Source: Cryptomeria japonica (lineage: Eukaryota > Streptophyta > Pinopsida > Cupressales > Cupressaceae). From it: 64,000 nt of DNA. Shown piece by piece: positions 44,749 to 56,726 of this stretch (its first letter is position 1; each line of letters opens with the position of its first letter). The notes below the pieces were generated by a model that was not told the origin of the DNA, did no database searches, and saw only the letters and a program-made list of their open reading frames with translations. Both the position numbers and the translations under genes were made by a program. The DNA lies in NCBI RefSeq assembly GCF_030272615.1, contig NC_081414.1, forward strand, positions 820,098,396-820,162,395, given 5' to 3'.

Positions 44749-45987
44749 TGAAACACAATAAAATGGTTAGTCAAGATTAGTCGTCAACATAAAATTGAAC
44801 CATTTAAAAGTATTATCAAGGAAGATTAGTAAACAAGAAGCTAGGAAATAAATAAAATGAAATGAATACGAAACTTCCCCATGATGCTCCCTTGCGTTAG
44901 CTCTTCCTTGTCCTTCTCCTCTCCAAGATCTTGCTACTATGTGGAGTATGCCCTCAGTTTGATCACTAGCACAATGGGATGCCAAATGGAGGATGGGAGA
45001 TGATTGATTATGTGAAGTCTGAATGAGGATGCAAATGAAGTGTTAATGTAAACTAGAAACTCCAACTAGTAGAAGAGATAAGACATCAAACAAATCATTC
45101 AAAATCTCTGCAAAATAAAAATGCATGTATAACTCTTCTCGTGTATGCATGAGACCTCAACAAGGAAGGAATGAGCCCTATTTATAGAGAAAATGGGCAA
45201 ATGAAGGGTTGAGATTGAGGTTATTGAGGAAGGGTTAGGATTGCCTAAGGAAGGGGTGATGCTCAATCCATGTGCTCCCCTTCAATCCAATCACATGTTG
45301 ACAAGTGTCAACAAGGGAAGGCTTTAGAAGAGAGGGAAAAATCATAAATGCTTGAAGAGACATGATGGTTACCATGGGTGGTTAGGTTAAGGTTAGATTA
45401 ATGGATAAAGATTTTATCCAAGGGGTAAAGGAATGTATAAGGGTTAAAGGGTTAGATTGGTCAAAGCCTTTAAGGCTTGAGGGGACTTGAGGGTTACCAT
45501 GGATGGTTAGGTTAAGGGATAAGCCTTTAACCAAGGGTTAGGGGAATGTGCAAGGGTTAAAGGTGGGTTAGGTTGGTCAAAGACCCATAAGGGTTAGCTT
45601 GTTGAAGGGAGAAGGATTTTAATGCCTTGCAAGAGCCTTAGATATTTTGAGAAGTGACTATTCACTAATTCCTTAGTTTAGGAATGTGGAAACACTTAGA
45701 GGGTTATTAGGATAATAATAGGGATTTAGACATGATTAGGAGAACGGTTAGTATGCAACTTGCATTTTCTAGAAAGTGCAAGTGGGTGAGGGTTTTAGGA
45801 ATTTAAATAAATATTTATTTATTTAAATGTGAGGGATGGGCAAGTGAATAATTTATTTAATTAATAGGAGAAGAGGGTTAAGATAGATTAATTAAATTTT
45901 AATTTAATTAATTGTTGATCAATGGTTAAATAATTAAATAAATATTAAGTATTCATTTAATTAAGTGGACAAATATATGTGTCTACA
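44749..45987 (-). repeat. Solo LTR inserted in copia C2, with perfect target duplication
   Basis: 1239 bp from TGAAACACAATAAAATGG to TATATGTGTCTACA on the plus strand (TG...CA), flanked by ATTTC at 44744-44748 and 45988-45992. Removing it together with one ATTTC reconnects the copia RT. The minus orientation is favoured because CTCTATAAATAGGG, a good TATA box, lies on that strand at 45178-45189. No internal region or second LTR, so it arose by LTR-LTR recombination. The small ORF at 44,767-44,985 is incidental. No clear match to the other LTRs in the window. Confidence 0.85.
45367..45610. repeat. Internal tandem duplication in the solo LTR
   Basis: Two diverged units about 125 bp apart, each beginning GGTTACCATGG(A/G)TGGTTAGGTTAAGG and containing AAGGGTTAAAGG and TTGGTCAAAG. 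The second starts at 45492. Confidence 0.75.
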
Positions 45988-45992
45988 ATTTC

Positions 45993-46960
45993 AATTTCAT
46001 GGTGTACACTCATAGATAGGAGAGTGATATTTTGATTCTTGTATTATATACATTAGATGAATCAATTCTTATAGGCAATTCTTCTTCCATGATCTAGAGA
46101 ATTCAACAAGCATTGATGGAGTAGATTGACATGATAGATCTAAGACTTTGGGATTACTTTCTTAGTTTACAAGTTATTCAATCTTTGGATAGGATTTTCA
46201 ATTTTCAATAGAACTATGCTCTTGATATGATTCATATATTTGACATGATTAATTGCAAGCTTGCCCCACACCATTTGAGTTAGGTGTTGTATTATCTTCC
46301 AATTGTTCCACTCCTTCTATTAATGCTACATTATATAGGCAATTGTTTGACAATCTTTTATACCTATCTCAATATCTCTTTTGTGATTGGTCTTGTCCCT
46401 CATGTCTCTGATGATCCACATGAGAGTTGTTGGAAGGCTTCCAAGCATATTTTAAGATATATTTAAAGAAACTCTCATAATGGTATTCATTATGCATCAA
46501 GAGATCCTTAAATTGCTAGATTCATTGACTTAAATTGGGCTAGTGATGTTAGTGACAAGAATTTCACTTTTGGCTTTATTTTTTTCCTTTGTTCTAGTCT
46601 CATATCATGGTCTTGTAAGAAGAAAAATACTATTACTTTATCATCTATAAAGGTTGAGTATTGAGTAGTAGTTTCAGCTAGCAAGGAGGTTATATGGCTT
46701 CATGAGTTATTGACTAAGTTCAGTTTCCCTCCTAATAGTTTCACTACTCTTTGATGTGACAAAGTGTCATTCAAATTTCTTGCAACCTAGTGGAGGATTA
46801 GAGGACTAAGCACATAGAAATTTACATGCACTTCATATAATAATTGATTTGAGATCATTTTCTCATCTTGGGGTGCATGCCTATTAAGGAGCACGTTGCA
46901 GACATCTTCATGAAACCTTTAGCACTACCTCATTACCTACAATTGTGATCAATGCTTAGA
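45993..46960 (+). pseudogene. Copia C2 RT C-terminus and RNase H
   Basis: Readable pieces: LSLQVIQSLDRIFNFQ, YALDMIHIFDMINCKLAPHH, SINATLYRQLFDNLLYLSQY, DPHESCWKASKHILRYI, RNase H ASDVSDKNFTFGFIF, LISWSCKKKNTITLSS, VSASKEVIWLHELLTKFSF, ending near EHVADIFMKPLALPHYLQL. AEAEY is degraded to IKVEY, losing the catalytic Glu context. Frequent frameshifts; this is one of the oldest coding remnants here. Confidence 0.82.
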
Positions 46961-47194
46961 GTGAAGGAATTTGTCCTTGGAGAGTTTTCATCAGGATTCC
47001 CTCTTGACTTTTTTACATGTTTTATTTCATAAAATTTTTTTCTTTTAATGAAGAGTTTTTTTCTCATGAGATATTTGTCTTTTCCTTGGCTATGTGAGAT
47101 TTTTTTCATTTGATCATGGGTACCTCATTAGGCCTCGGTGCTTAGGTCCATCTTTTCTTTATCATGCATTATTTTTTGCCACCCTAAGTTTCAA

Positions 47195-47690
47195 TTAAAG
47201 GGGGTATCACTGTAATTATTAATTTAATCACATTTAAGTACTTTTCTACTAAGCTCATTTAGAGCTTTTTAATGCTTTTTTATCCTTGCACATAAAGAAA
47301 TGCCTCTTTATTTATTTATTTATTTATTTTGTGATCATTTATATTGAGTTAATAGAAAAATTATTTTGGAACTCTCATTTGTGGAAGGTTTTCTTGGTCT
47401 TGCTAATTGATCTTTATTCCTCTGTATTCTCCATTTCTTCAACAACCCTTAACATTCTTCCTTTGGGATATGGTTATTGTTGATGTCTAAGATTTTTCTC
47501 TCACTAAAATCTTGCACTCATGAGGACATTCAGCATAGGAAACACATGAGCATAAGATGTGACTCTCATTTACAACCTCTAGAATTAAGAAGTCAATGCT
47601 TGGTTTTTAGTGAACTCTTGAATCACTTTAAAGCAAAAAAAAAGAAAAAATATATAGATAATTTAGAAATGAAATTAATCTAAACGAACA
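47195..47690 (+). repeat. PPT and 3' LTR of copia C2 (right end not determined)
   Basis: TTAAAGGGGGTATCAC at 47195-47210 is a standard copia polypurine tract, followed by TGTAATTATTAATTTAATC at 47211 as the likely LTR start. Without a partner LTR the right end cannot be fixed; no coding sequence follows. A (TTTA)n microsatellite lies inside at 47307-47330. Confidence 0.5.
47307..47330. repeat. (TTTA)n microsatellite
   Basis: About six TTTA units in a row followed by TTTT. It accounts for the repetitive IYLFIYF string in a small ORF that should be ignored. Confidence 0.9.
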
Positions 47691-49986
47691 ATCCATTAGA
47701 TAACAAGATCACTTCTCCTTCTCAATCCTTATACAACAATAATTTACAAAATCATAATTTTAAAAACCGATTAATTTATGAATGAATAAAAAAACAACCA
47801 AAAATATATAAATTCTTGCAAATATAAGAAAACAATTACACATAAACAAGCAATGTTACAATCTTTAAAAACTTCTCCATTTGAACCAAGAGAGCTTATC
47901 ATATATTGGATTAGAAGAAGACAAAAAGAATGAATTGGAGAAAACTGAAAAAATAGCAAACAATATCTATAACTACTCCTTAAAATCTTGCCTTAAAAAC
48001 ACACACTTCTAATATTAAAGTCGAGTGGAGAATAAACGTTGGTCCTCAATCTCCTCCATAACATTTGGCCTAATTCCTTTATGTGACCGCCACTCTATTT
48101 TCTCCCAATTTCATGGGCAACACTAAGAGTAAAGCCTCCACTTCATATTTTATATTCCCACATGATAGAGTTTAGGGCAAATGATATGATTGGCAAAGCT
48201 TTCTTTTATTTTATTTAACCCATCAGTTTCACTTTATGATTTTAATAAGCTTTAATTTGATTTCCCCACATGAACTCGTTTTAAAGTAGCATGTCTTCTT
48301 TCAATTTTATTTATTCATGGCATGGCCCAATTTTATAAGAAATATTTTCTTGCATTTTCCTTATATGTTATGACATGTTGTATATCCAGTGTTGAACACA
48401 TATTTTTCATTGTAATATGTTGATCCATGTTGAATAAGATGCATAGACTTTGGTTAATTATTGAGTTGAAATTATTTTTCAATATAAGATTTGAAATATT
48501 GTTTTACAACAATCAACATTAGTATAATTTCTTCAACATATTGGACATTGGATTTCTTAAAAAATTTACAATCTTTTTCTATCTACTATATCAAATTATG
48601 TCACACCATCCATATAACCTTATACCATGTTTTATGAAGGTCACAACCTAGCCTTAATGTTTTTGCACGATCTTATCATGCTAAACTACACTAAAGTTTC
48701 TTACTCCCACAAACATTTTATTTGCTATAACCTAATATTTAAAATGAATGACAAATTTGTGAGCTAGTCATTTATAATGATTGTGTTGAGTCTTTTATTC
48801 TTTCACTTTCACTTTTAATTTCCTTTCTTGTTTTAAAATTTAACATATGTGTTGGTTTTTGTATCCAATTTATGTAATAGTTGTAATAAATATCATTTAT
48901 GTAGTTGAAGAATACATAGCAAGCATAAGAAATACTTTGATATCCTTTATTTCTAAATACAATATTCCATGTGTGATATGGTTGCAATAGAAAGATGAAT
49001 GCCATTCATTCATGGTTGTACTTGATTTTGAATATGGTTAGCACTCTTTTGATTTCATAACTCTTTGTGAAACCCACCATATGTTTAGTATTTAAATTCA
49101 TTCCATGTCAACGTCTATGCCAAGATGGAAATAATTTTATGCACCATATATGTTATATGTTATGCCACGATATTTTTTATTTTGTTGAAGGTAGCCCTTA
49201 TATGCTTTCTCCCACTTTTTATGTTAAGAGTTTATCTTCAAAGGGTTGTGTTTTAGTATTATATTGGTTGCACAACACCTTTGAATATGATTATTGATAT
49301 TTCCATTTGTTTATTGTGTCATTGCTTGCAATAGCCTACACTATCTTATTGGTTTGGGCTTCGATGTTTGAATTGTGTTGAGCTAGGATATGACTTACAT
49401 TGTTTATAAAAGTCTTATCACATTGAACATAAACCCTTGAGCACTATTTTTTGTAATATTTGTGGAATTCCTTCAAGGATGCACAAGCCTCTCTTCATCC
49501 ACATTTAGCATTTAAATAAATGTGTTTTTCAAAATGGCAAATTTTTAGACTTCGATGTGCTATCCATGATATATTTATAATTATACAAAGTTTTGATTCT
49601 CTATTCAAAATTTATTATTTTCCCCTTCTTTATGGACAATAAATTCCATGTTAATTTTTCCTATGCCAAAATGTGTACTATGTGCTTTCTCTTAGCCTAA
49701 AATCTTAACTTCTCATCTCTATTCTTCTAGTCATTGGGTATATTTTATTTGCATTTGAGTGCATTAAAATACACAACAATTATTTTATCCAATGTATGCA
49801 TCAAAATCTCTAGAGAAGGATCATTATTAAAACCTAGTACATGTTTTTTTTTTCAAGGAGGTTCCTCTTAATGCTTAGATTTATTAGAAATAGGGGTGAA
49901 TCCACATCTAGCAAATATAATTTCTATGCAACACACTTCTGACATTGGAAGTACTTGTTATGATAATTTTAGCATATTCCTTTCAC
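47691..49986. other. AT-rich intergenic stretch
   Basis: Read on both strands; no domain, RNA gene, LTR end pair or tandem repeat recognised. Only short chance frames occur. Confidence 0.6.
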
Positions 49987-50600
49987 TTAGTGACCAGCCA
50001 TTTCTTCATGGGTGAGATTATTTATGATTGGTGGGTGAGGATCACAAGTAAGTGTGGGGTGTGTTCCTTGGTGTGGTATGGAACAAAGTGCCAGTTGAGT
50101 GTTGTTTATCGAGGCTTTCAATGGATGATGATGGTATTCAAATATATCCTCAACGATTGTTTCTAACCTAATACATTCCCTCAATGGGAAAGGCTTAAAC
50201 ATTTCTACCTCACCACAAATGACATCTTTTAGACTATTGAATAAAAACAAATTTAAAAATTTATTAAATCCCATTTGTCTAATCGATTAATTTGTCAAAA
50301 TGTTTTTGGTAGTCATGGTCTAGATTCATTTGGCATAATTCAATAGATAAGACCCTTCTAAAGTATTCATATTCATCTAGACTAAATCAATTGAGGGCCT
50401 CCTTACAAAACTCTCATATGACAAAGGGATGTAATTTTCCAACATTTTTTACTATCAAGTAGCTTCATGCTATAAGTCCAAAAAGATGTGATAGAGATAT
50501 TTTTTGGTCATGTGAATTTGATTAAAGCCTTGTAAATTTGTATAACTCTATATATCGACCTACTAGGGTTATCACCATCAAATTTTGGAAATTTTAGTTT
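49987..50600 (-). pseudogene. Degenerate Ty3/gypsy gag fragment
   Basis: On the minus strand YESFVRRPSIDLV, MNMNTLEGSYLLNYAK and MGFNKFLNLFLFNSLKDVIC then GEVEMFKPFPLREC follow the order of plant gypsy gag (FxxxLxxL, SVxEYxxxFExL, FLxGLKxEIRxEVxMFxPxTLxxA). Several stops lie within. The open part covers 95 residues. The assignment rests on pattern spacing, not on a single diagnostic motif. Confidence 0.5.
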
Positions 50601-50771
50601 AGGTGTGCATTGAGTCATGCCAAGATTTTATTGGTTGGAAAAATCAATATTTTGTTGCATAAGTTTTGATCTATATCTAAATGTATTTTCTAGGATCCAT
50701 ATTTGCATGCATTCATATTTGACATTATGAGCATCCGCTTTAGATTAAGTTATAATGAACACATGATTATA

Positions 50772-52800
50772 TTGAGGGGGGAATGAATTAGTATAATACA
50801 AACTTTTGCTTTTTCAACTTAACAATCATAATAACATCAATTGCACAATATCAATAACAAGAAGAACACAAGGATAACACAAAACTTGTGTGGAAATACT
50901 TATGGTATAAAACAATGACAAAATATTGCTTGTATAAACACAAACTTAATAGGCACCAACCCCCACTACTAAGAACCAACTTAACAAGAGACGCCAGTCA
51001 CTTCAATTTGTAAGAACCAACCTACTAGAGACACCAATCCTCACAACTGAGCATCAACTCGGCAAGAGATGTCAATCTCTTTTGATAGGAAGCACCAACA
51101 TCTCCAATATGAACAAGTATTTTCCCTTTCAAAATATGTCTACTTCAATAGATGAAAAAATCTTATACTACTTTCATAAAATCTAATTATACATGTTCCC
51201 TCTCTCACAAATCTATCTTTGAATTCCTTCCCAAATCTTTTGTTGATCTCTTTAATTCTACTATAAAATTGTCTACGCACTTGCTTGAAGATCTACTACA
51301 AACTTCCTTCGTGTTTTCTCATACGCCACTTTCAAGTCTACTCATAAACCCACTTAAACTTCATTACAAACTACTACCAATCTCCTTCTCACAACTATTG
51401 GCAACAACAATGCAGGAAAACTGAGAGGGGGGAGGGGGTGAATCAGTTTTCACCAAACTTAAACAAATTAACTTCAACTTAAGATCTAATCAAGAACATC
51501 AATAACAAAGAGAAACACCACATCAGCAACACACATAACATAGATTTTTGACGTGGAAAACACAGTTAAGGGAAAAACCATGGTGAAAACCTACCTACAA
51601 TATGATAATACTCTGTAGTAGTATGTGAAATATTGCAATGGGAAATGTGCATGAATTCAAGCACACTACCTAGAGCTCACTACTCAAAAACAACAAAGGG
51701 CTACAACCCTAGGAAGGCACACTGCCTTACAAAGATCAGGCAACAATCCGAATTACATGAACTAAAAGAATAGCATCTTTGCTCTTCTTCACACTTCTGA
51801 AAGATCAATTCGCTTGTTCGCACATACAACACTCTCAAAGAATGTAGAAACACATCTTACATGATTATTACACTTATTTATACAAATCATCAACCTTAAT
51901 TTCAAGGTCGGCTCAACTCACAAGACGTAATTACAAAATTACATCACACGATAGATAAATCAATATGCGGACCAATACAATGTCGGCAAGGACATAGCAT
52001 GGACCTAAATCAAAACCTTGAACACGCAACACCACCGAATATCTCACCAAGATCATCCGCAACACGGAAGAATCATCGAGTCAGCTAGAAGGTCGTATAA
52101 CACGAAGAATACCACCAGATCAATAAAATTTTCAATAACGCGCACAAAGATCAATGTGGACCACCAAAACGCATAGAACACAGTCGAAAAACATCAACAA
52201 GCAATGTGAATTCCAAAGCAATAACCACAACAACTTGGATTACTAGAATCATCATCATCTCCCTTTCGGAGCTCAAGAACACCAACATAACTTACTGACA
52301 AACTGAAAGATGCGCTTGTGAAGTTTCAAATCATGAACCACTCGAACTGAGGACACACATGAACGTCCCAAACACTCTCCAAAATCTGCTCAACATAATG
52401 AATCAATTATGGAGCAATACAAACCAGAAATTAAAACTTTGCAATACATAACCAACAGAAAAACCAATCATCACACTTGACCGCATAACTTGATCAAATC
52501 ACCTTCTGGAACGTTGAAACTCATGCTGAAACAACTGAAGATACTAATCTCTGAATCCTTCCGCATCAACATATCTGCAATATACCAACCAAACCAACTC
52601 TCTGCAACATCGAAGCACAAGAATACAGGAATATGTTGACATCAATGACAACACATTCCAACGACTCTAATATCCAACAACTGTCCTTATTCTTCATCAC
52701 AAATCTTCTATAATGCTTCATCAATCTATTGCATTCTTCATCTTTTATATATGCTCTAGATCTACTAAACATATACTTTTAAGTTTTTTGTTAAGTAACT
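50772..52800 (-). repeat. Copia-type LTR interrupted by a related LTR
   Basis: At about 50,772 TTGAGGGGGGAATGAATTAGT resembles the start of the inner LTR at 51,422 (TGAGAGGGGGGAGGGGGTGAATCAGTT). Sequence resembling an LTR continues to 51,421 and appears to resume after 52,680 (CTGTCCTTATTCTTC). The outer right end is unclear. No coding sequence in either part. Confidence 0.45.
51422..52676 (-). repeat. Solo LTR of the copia C1 family
   Basis: About 1.25 kb, TGAGAGGGGGGAGGGG to AATATCCA on the plus strand. It matches the truncated 3' LTR of C1 at 10.65-11.41 kb over its right two-thirds, including the terminal ATATGTTGACATCAATGACAACAC. Flanks AAAAC (left) and ACAAC (right) could be a target duplication with one mismatch. 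No adjacent PBS, PPT or coding region, hence a solo LTR. Confidence 0.65.
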
Positions 52801-54280
52801 TTTAGAAATATGCTTCTTTTCATTTTGGAAATTGTGTCTTCTTCTTCTCTTAAGTCTGCTCTAAATTGGAATTTTTTTGCATTCCGTTTCATTTAAAAAA
52901 ATAAAAAAAAACTCCAAACCACTTCTATTTATATGAAATCATGTGTCTTTTCACAAACTAAGTTGTCCACTTCAAAAGGGGTCAACCATGTATGAATGGT
53001 TTATAGCTTACTTGGAATACACTTGTTGAGGAATATATATAGTTTATATCTTTCTTTAGTAACTCATTGCAAAATAGTAAAATAAAGTATTCTACCATTA
53101 AGAAACATGTCTATGTTCTTATCAATGCTATTAGAATTTTTTAACCTTATCTCATGGGAGAAAAGTTTATTGCATTTGTGTCACACATATACAAGAGACA
53201 TCTTGATCCAGAAAGAGTTTTCAAGGAAAAGGTGTTGATGGATGAACATGATCCAAGAATATAGCATTAAAGTGCAAACAACAAAATCAGCTAGAGGCTA
53301 AGGCTTAGCCTAGCTCATGGCTAGGATAAATTTGAAGGCAAAAAAGATACATGATGAAAGTGGTGTGGGTGTTCCTACACCTATTTTAAGTGATGAACCT
53401 TGGTATAAAAGTATTATGTATTACTATAAAACTTGTAGCAAAAAAGTGTGTTATATTACAAGGTGAATTGTTGTGGAGAAACACATAAGGAGTATTGTTT
53501 TTTTATTAAAATAAGCAGCAAAACAAGGGTATTGGCTTGTATACAACATCCCATAGGTGACATAAAAGAAAGGAAACAAAACTAGGGTGTTGGCCCTATA
53601 CAAGTTCAAGTCTAACAAGTCATTAACAAGTCAAAAGATCATTGTTAAAAGGCCTACAAAACCAACAATAGCACAATAGCAGAAAGCTATTAACCCAAAT
53701 CAAGAGGGGAGAATCACCCATAACTCGACATGGAAGAGTTTGGGGGGAAGACTTATCTTTCCGCCTACGACAAACAACAGTCCATTCAATACTGTTGTTA
53801 GTAATGTCATTACAATAAGGAGTATTGTTGAAGTATATTAATCTTGAGAATTCACGAGGCAATGTCACAAGGGGTGTCAGGGGCGGGGAAGGGGGGGCAT
53901 TTCGTGGCTAAGACTAAATGGTAGGTTATTGGTGGCACATGATGGTAAAAAATATGATGATTTTTGAAATCTTTAGGTGTTCTCTCCCTTCTATTTTAGT
54001 TCAACATCCTTTCTATTGGTGGGATATAGATTGCGGGTGAAAATATAGAGAAATCCAATAATGGTTACAAGTGAATATTTGTCATAACAAACAACTTGAC
54101 CAATTAGGGTGAGGTTGTCCCGAACAAGAATGTAACGTCAAGGTAATTATTCAATTTTTGTTATCTCATGTTATTACCAAATTTAGGTAGCAAAACATAT
54201 TATAGTTGATAATGCAATGTGTTTGAGTTTATAAATTTACTAATTCGTGCATTAGATATGCTATCACCTACAAGGAAATT
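52801..54280. other. Intergenic stretch, nothing firmly recognised
   Basis: Contains a minus-strand ORF of 81 residues at 53,623-53,868 (NSIEWTVVCRRRKDK) that could not be placed in any family. Otherwise AT-rich with no repeat structure seen. Confidence 0.5.
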
Positions 54281-54640
54281 AACTATTTAAGTCTAATAAT
54301 AAGAATCTTATGATAATCATAAAGAGGACTCTTGAGTTGAATAAAAGAATATGGGATAATAAGATCAAATTGGCTGCTTGGGTAGATAGGATCACTTACA
54401 ATGAGTCACTAGGTAGAAGCGCTTTTGACTTGGTCTATAGGACAACTTCTAACTTGTCAATCAATCTAGATTTGCTAGTGTTCAAGCTTCTAAAGGGAGT
54501 AAATAGTCATTAGGTGGTTGCTTTGTCACAAATAATTGATGAGATGACTTAGCTAGAAGAAGTAAGAAGAGTTGAACATGGCAAGGGCTTGCTACAACAA
54601 GATAAATGAAACAATTGTTTGACAAGAAGGCTATGCAAGA
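54281..54640 (+). pseudogene. Tat-like Ty3/gypsy integrase remnant
   Basis: Reads KSNNKNLMIIIKRTLELNKR, WDNKIKLAAWVDRITYNES, GRSAFDLVYRTTSNLSINL, LALL-like then ALSQIIDEMT, LEEVRRVEHGKG. This follows the integrase tail ESTNKNLxRIIKRT...W...LxxALWAxRxTxKxSxGxSPxxLVYG...LSQRIxxLxELDE. The catalytic Glu context (ES before TNKN) is degraded. An isolated fragment with no other domains attached. Confidence 0.7.
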
Positions 54641-55371
54641 TGTTTCTAGTTGGGAAATGGTCTTCTATGGAATACAAGAGCTAAAGATGAGGAAAAGGAT
54701 GCCAAGTTTGAGGCCTTGTGGCTTGGATCTTATGTAATTCATTGTTATCTATATGTGTTCAAATTCTTGTGTAAACCTTGATGTGTGATGTAATTTGTAG
54801 ATCATGTCCACTTGCTTAACTTATGTTATAGGGTTTGAAGTTTGGTTTTAGGGTAGCCTTGTGTGCATGTGCTCATGTTGTGAAGGTGTGTTGCGTTTTC
54901 TTTGATAAGTTCTTCTCAAATGTATGTCTTGTATATCTCTCAATGTTGGTTAAGTGGTCATATATAGGCCCTATTACTTTTCATGTTATTTCTTGTGAAT
55001 GCAAATGTATATATTTTTTTGCTCTTTACAACGTATCTTGTTTTTTATCTTTATAATGTTCCTGTGTATCAATCTATACATATTATTATCTCTGAGCCAA
55101 GCTTAACAGCCTATGTATGAACACTCAAGCCTTAACTCTTATGCCTTATAATACATTTTTAAATGATAACACACATAGCATTACTTAGTGCATATGGTTA
55201 ATTATCTACCACCTTGCCTTATTGCCCCTTAAAATCAACACATGCGCATTAACTTAGAAGCAAATTATCAAACCAATTGCTTTTAGATTCTCTATTGGCC
55301 CAATCTCAACTACATCTTTCTATCTATATGTGGTCCTTACACATGGTCCTATCTCTCTTTCTTACTACTTC

Positions 55372-55423
55372 CCTCTACCCATGCCAAGTATCACTATCCT
55401 CTACCCATGTCAAGTATCACTAT
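55372..55423. repeat. Two-copy 26-bp tandem repeat
   Basis: CCTCTACCCATG(C/T)CAAGTATCACTAT twice in direct succession, one difference. Confidence 0.9.
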
Positions 55424-56588
55424 CCCATTGGTACCACACAACCATAATGCAACGAAAAGTCCCCTTAGGTGTGCATCTCCCATTCCCTGTTGTGTGCTAG
55501 CCATGGGATTTCCCTTCCCTTTGTGTGTGATGTTCGATCATTTCTAACATGATTGATGTTGACTGATCTAACTCAAATATATGGTAGTTCTTGGACCAAC
55601 CAGTATGTACAACATGTTTGAGGTAGTTACATCATTGATAGGCTTGACATTTTTCTTGTGATGTTTTATTACATGACATAGTTTACATGGCACTCAAAAC
55701 GCAATGGGCCTTCACGCCTTGTGGCCTTTTTTTTTCGATGGACCCAACAATCTCAACGAAAGTTGTCTTGACTATTGGCTGACTGTTGGTTAATATGTGG
55801 CCTCACCTAAGTGGTGGTTTATAGCAACACATTTTTAGCATGTAAGTTCTTGTCATGGATCATGCACAGCACCCCCATTGGATCTTGACCCCACCAATGC
55901 TTTCTGTGTGATTTTTCTAAAGGTGCACTATGGTTAATCTCCTCTTGTCTGTCAGCTTAACTTACATGCATGGATGGCTTCTCTATGCATGATAGTTTAT
56001 CGTTGGTGTTATGTCTCTTCTCTGGTGGGCATTTGTCCTACTTGGTTCCTTTTTCACTATTCAATGCATTCTCTCAATGCTGTTCCTAATTTTGTGGCAT
56101 CGTACAAGCCATTAATCTTAAGGTTATATTCCAACAAATTATTGACCATGAATTCGAGTGCCAATTTCAAGATTGTTAACTTCAATGCCTGCACGAAGTA
56201 TGTTTTATGGCCTATGCATTATTGTTTAGAATTTTTTCCGTTTGCTCGACGAGTGGGATCAAAAGATTTTGGCAGATAGTTTGTGTCTATGACAAAGCAT
56301 TTAGAGCTTGAGGTGTTATGAATTCATGTACTTAGGTTGGGTAACGAAAGCTTCTGCCACTACAATCAAATATTGTGCCTGGGCTTCCTTGTCCTAAATG
56401 AAGGATTGCTTTGAGGCTAAGGGGATGCGTGCAAATGATTCTGGATGTAACAAAGAATGTTTTGTAAATTTTCCTATAGGGTATCTATTTTTCAATTTGC
56501 ATTTGTTGAATAGTGTGTTATGAATGATTCGTTGACCATCCAAAGCTTGTAAAACCCCTATGAAGCTTTTATAGCGAATATTTTCAGT

Positions 56589-56726
56589 CTATTATAAGGG
56601 ATATATTGGTTGGTTCTTGGATTTTTAAAATATGTTCTCTTGATGCCATAATATGTTCTATTATAAGGGGTATATTGGTTGGTTCTTGGATTTTTAAAAT
56701 ATGTTCTCTTGATGCTATAATATGTT
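56589..56726. repeat. Two-copy 69-bp tandem repeat
   Basis: Units start CTATTATAAGGG(A/G)TATATTGG and end ATAATATGTT; the second begins at 56658. They differ at about two positions, so the duplication is recent relative to the surrounding decayed sequence. Confidence 0.9.

Noticed and set aside
53623-53868. Minus-strand ORF with NSIEWTVVCRRRKDK, considered as a LINE ORF1 fragment
   Set aside because: The resemblance to WTVV-type LINE proteins is a single short phrase; no RT, endonuclease or poly(A) tail nearby.
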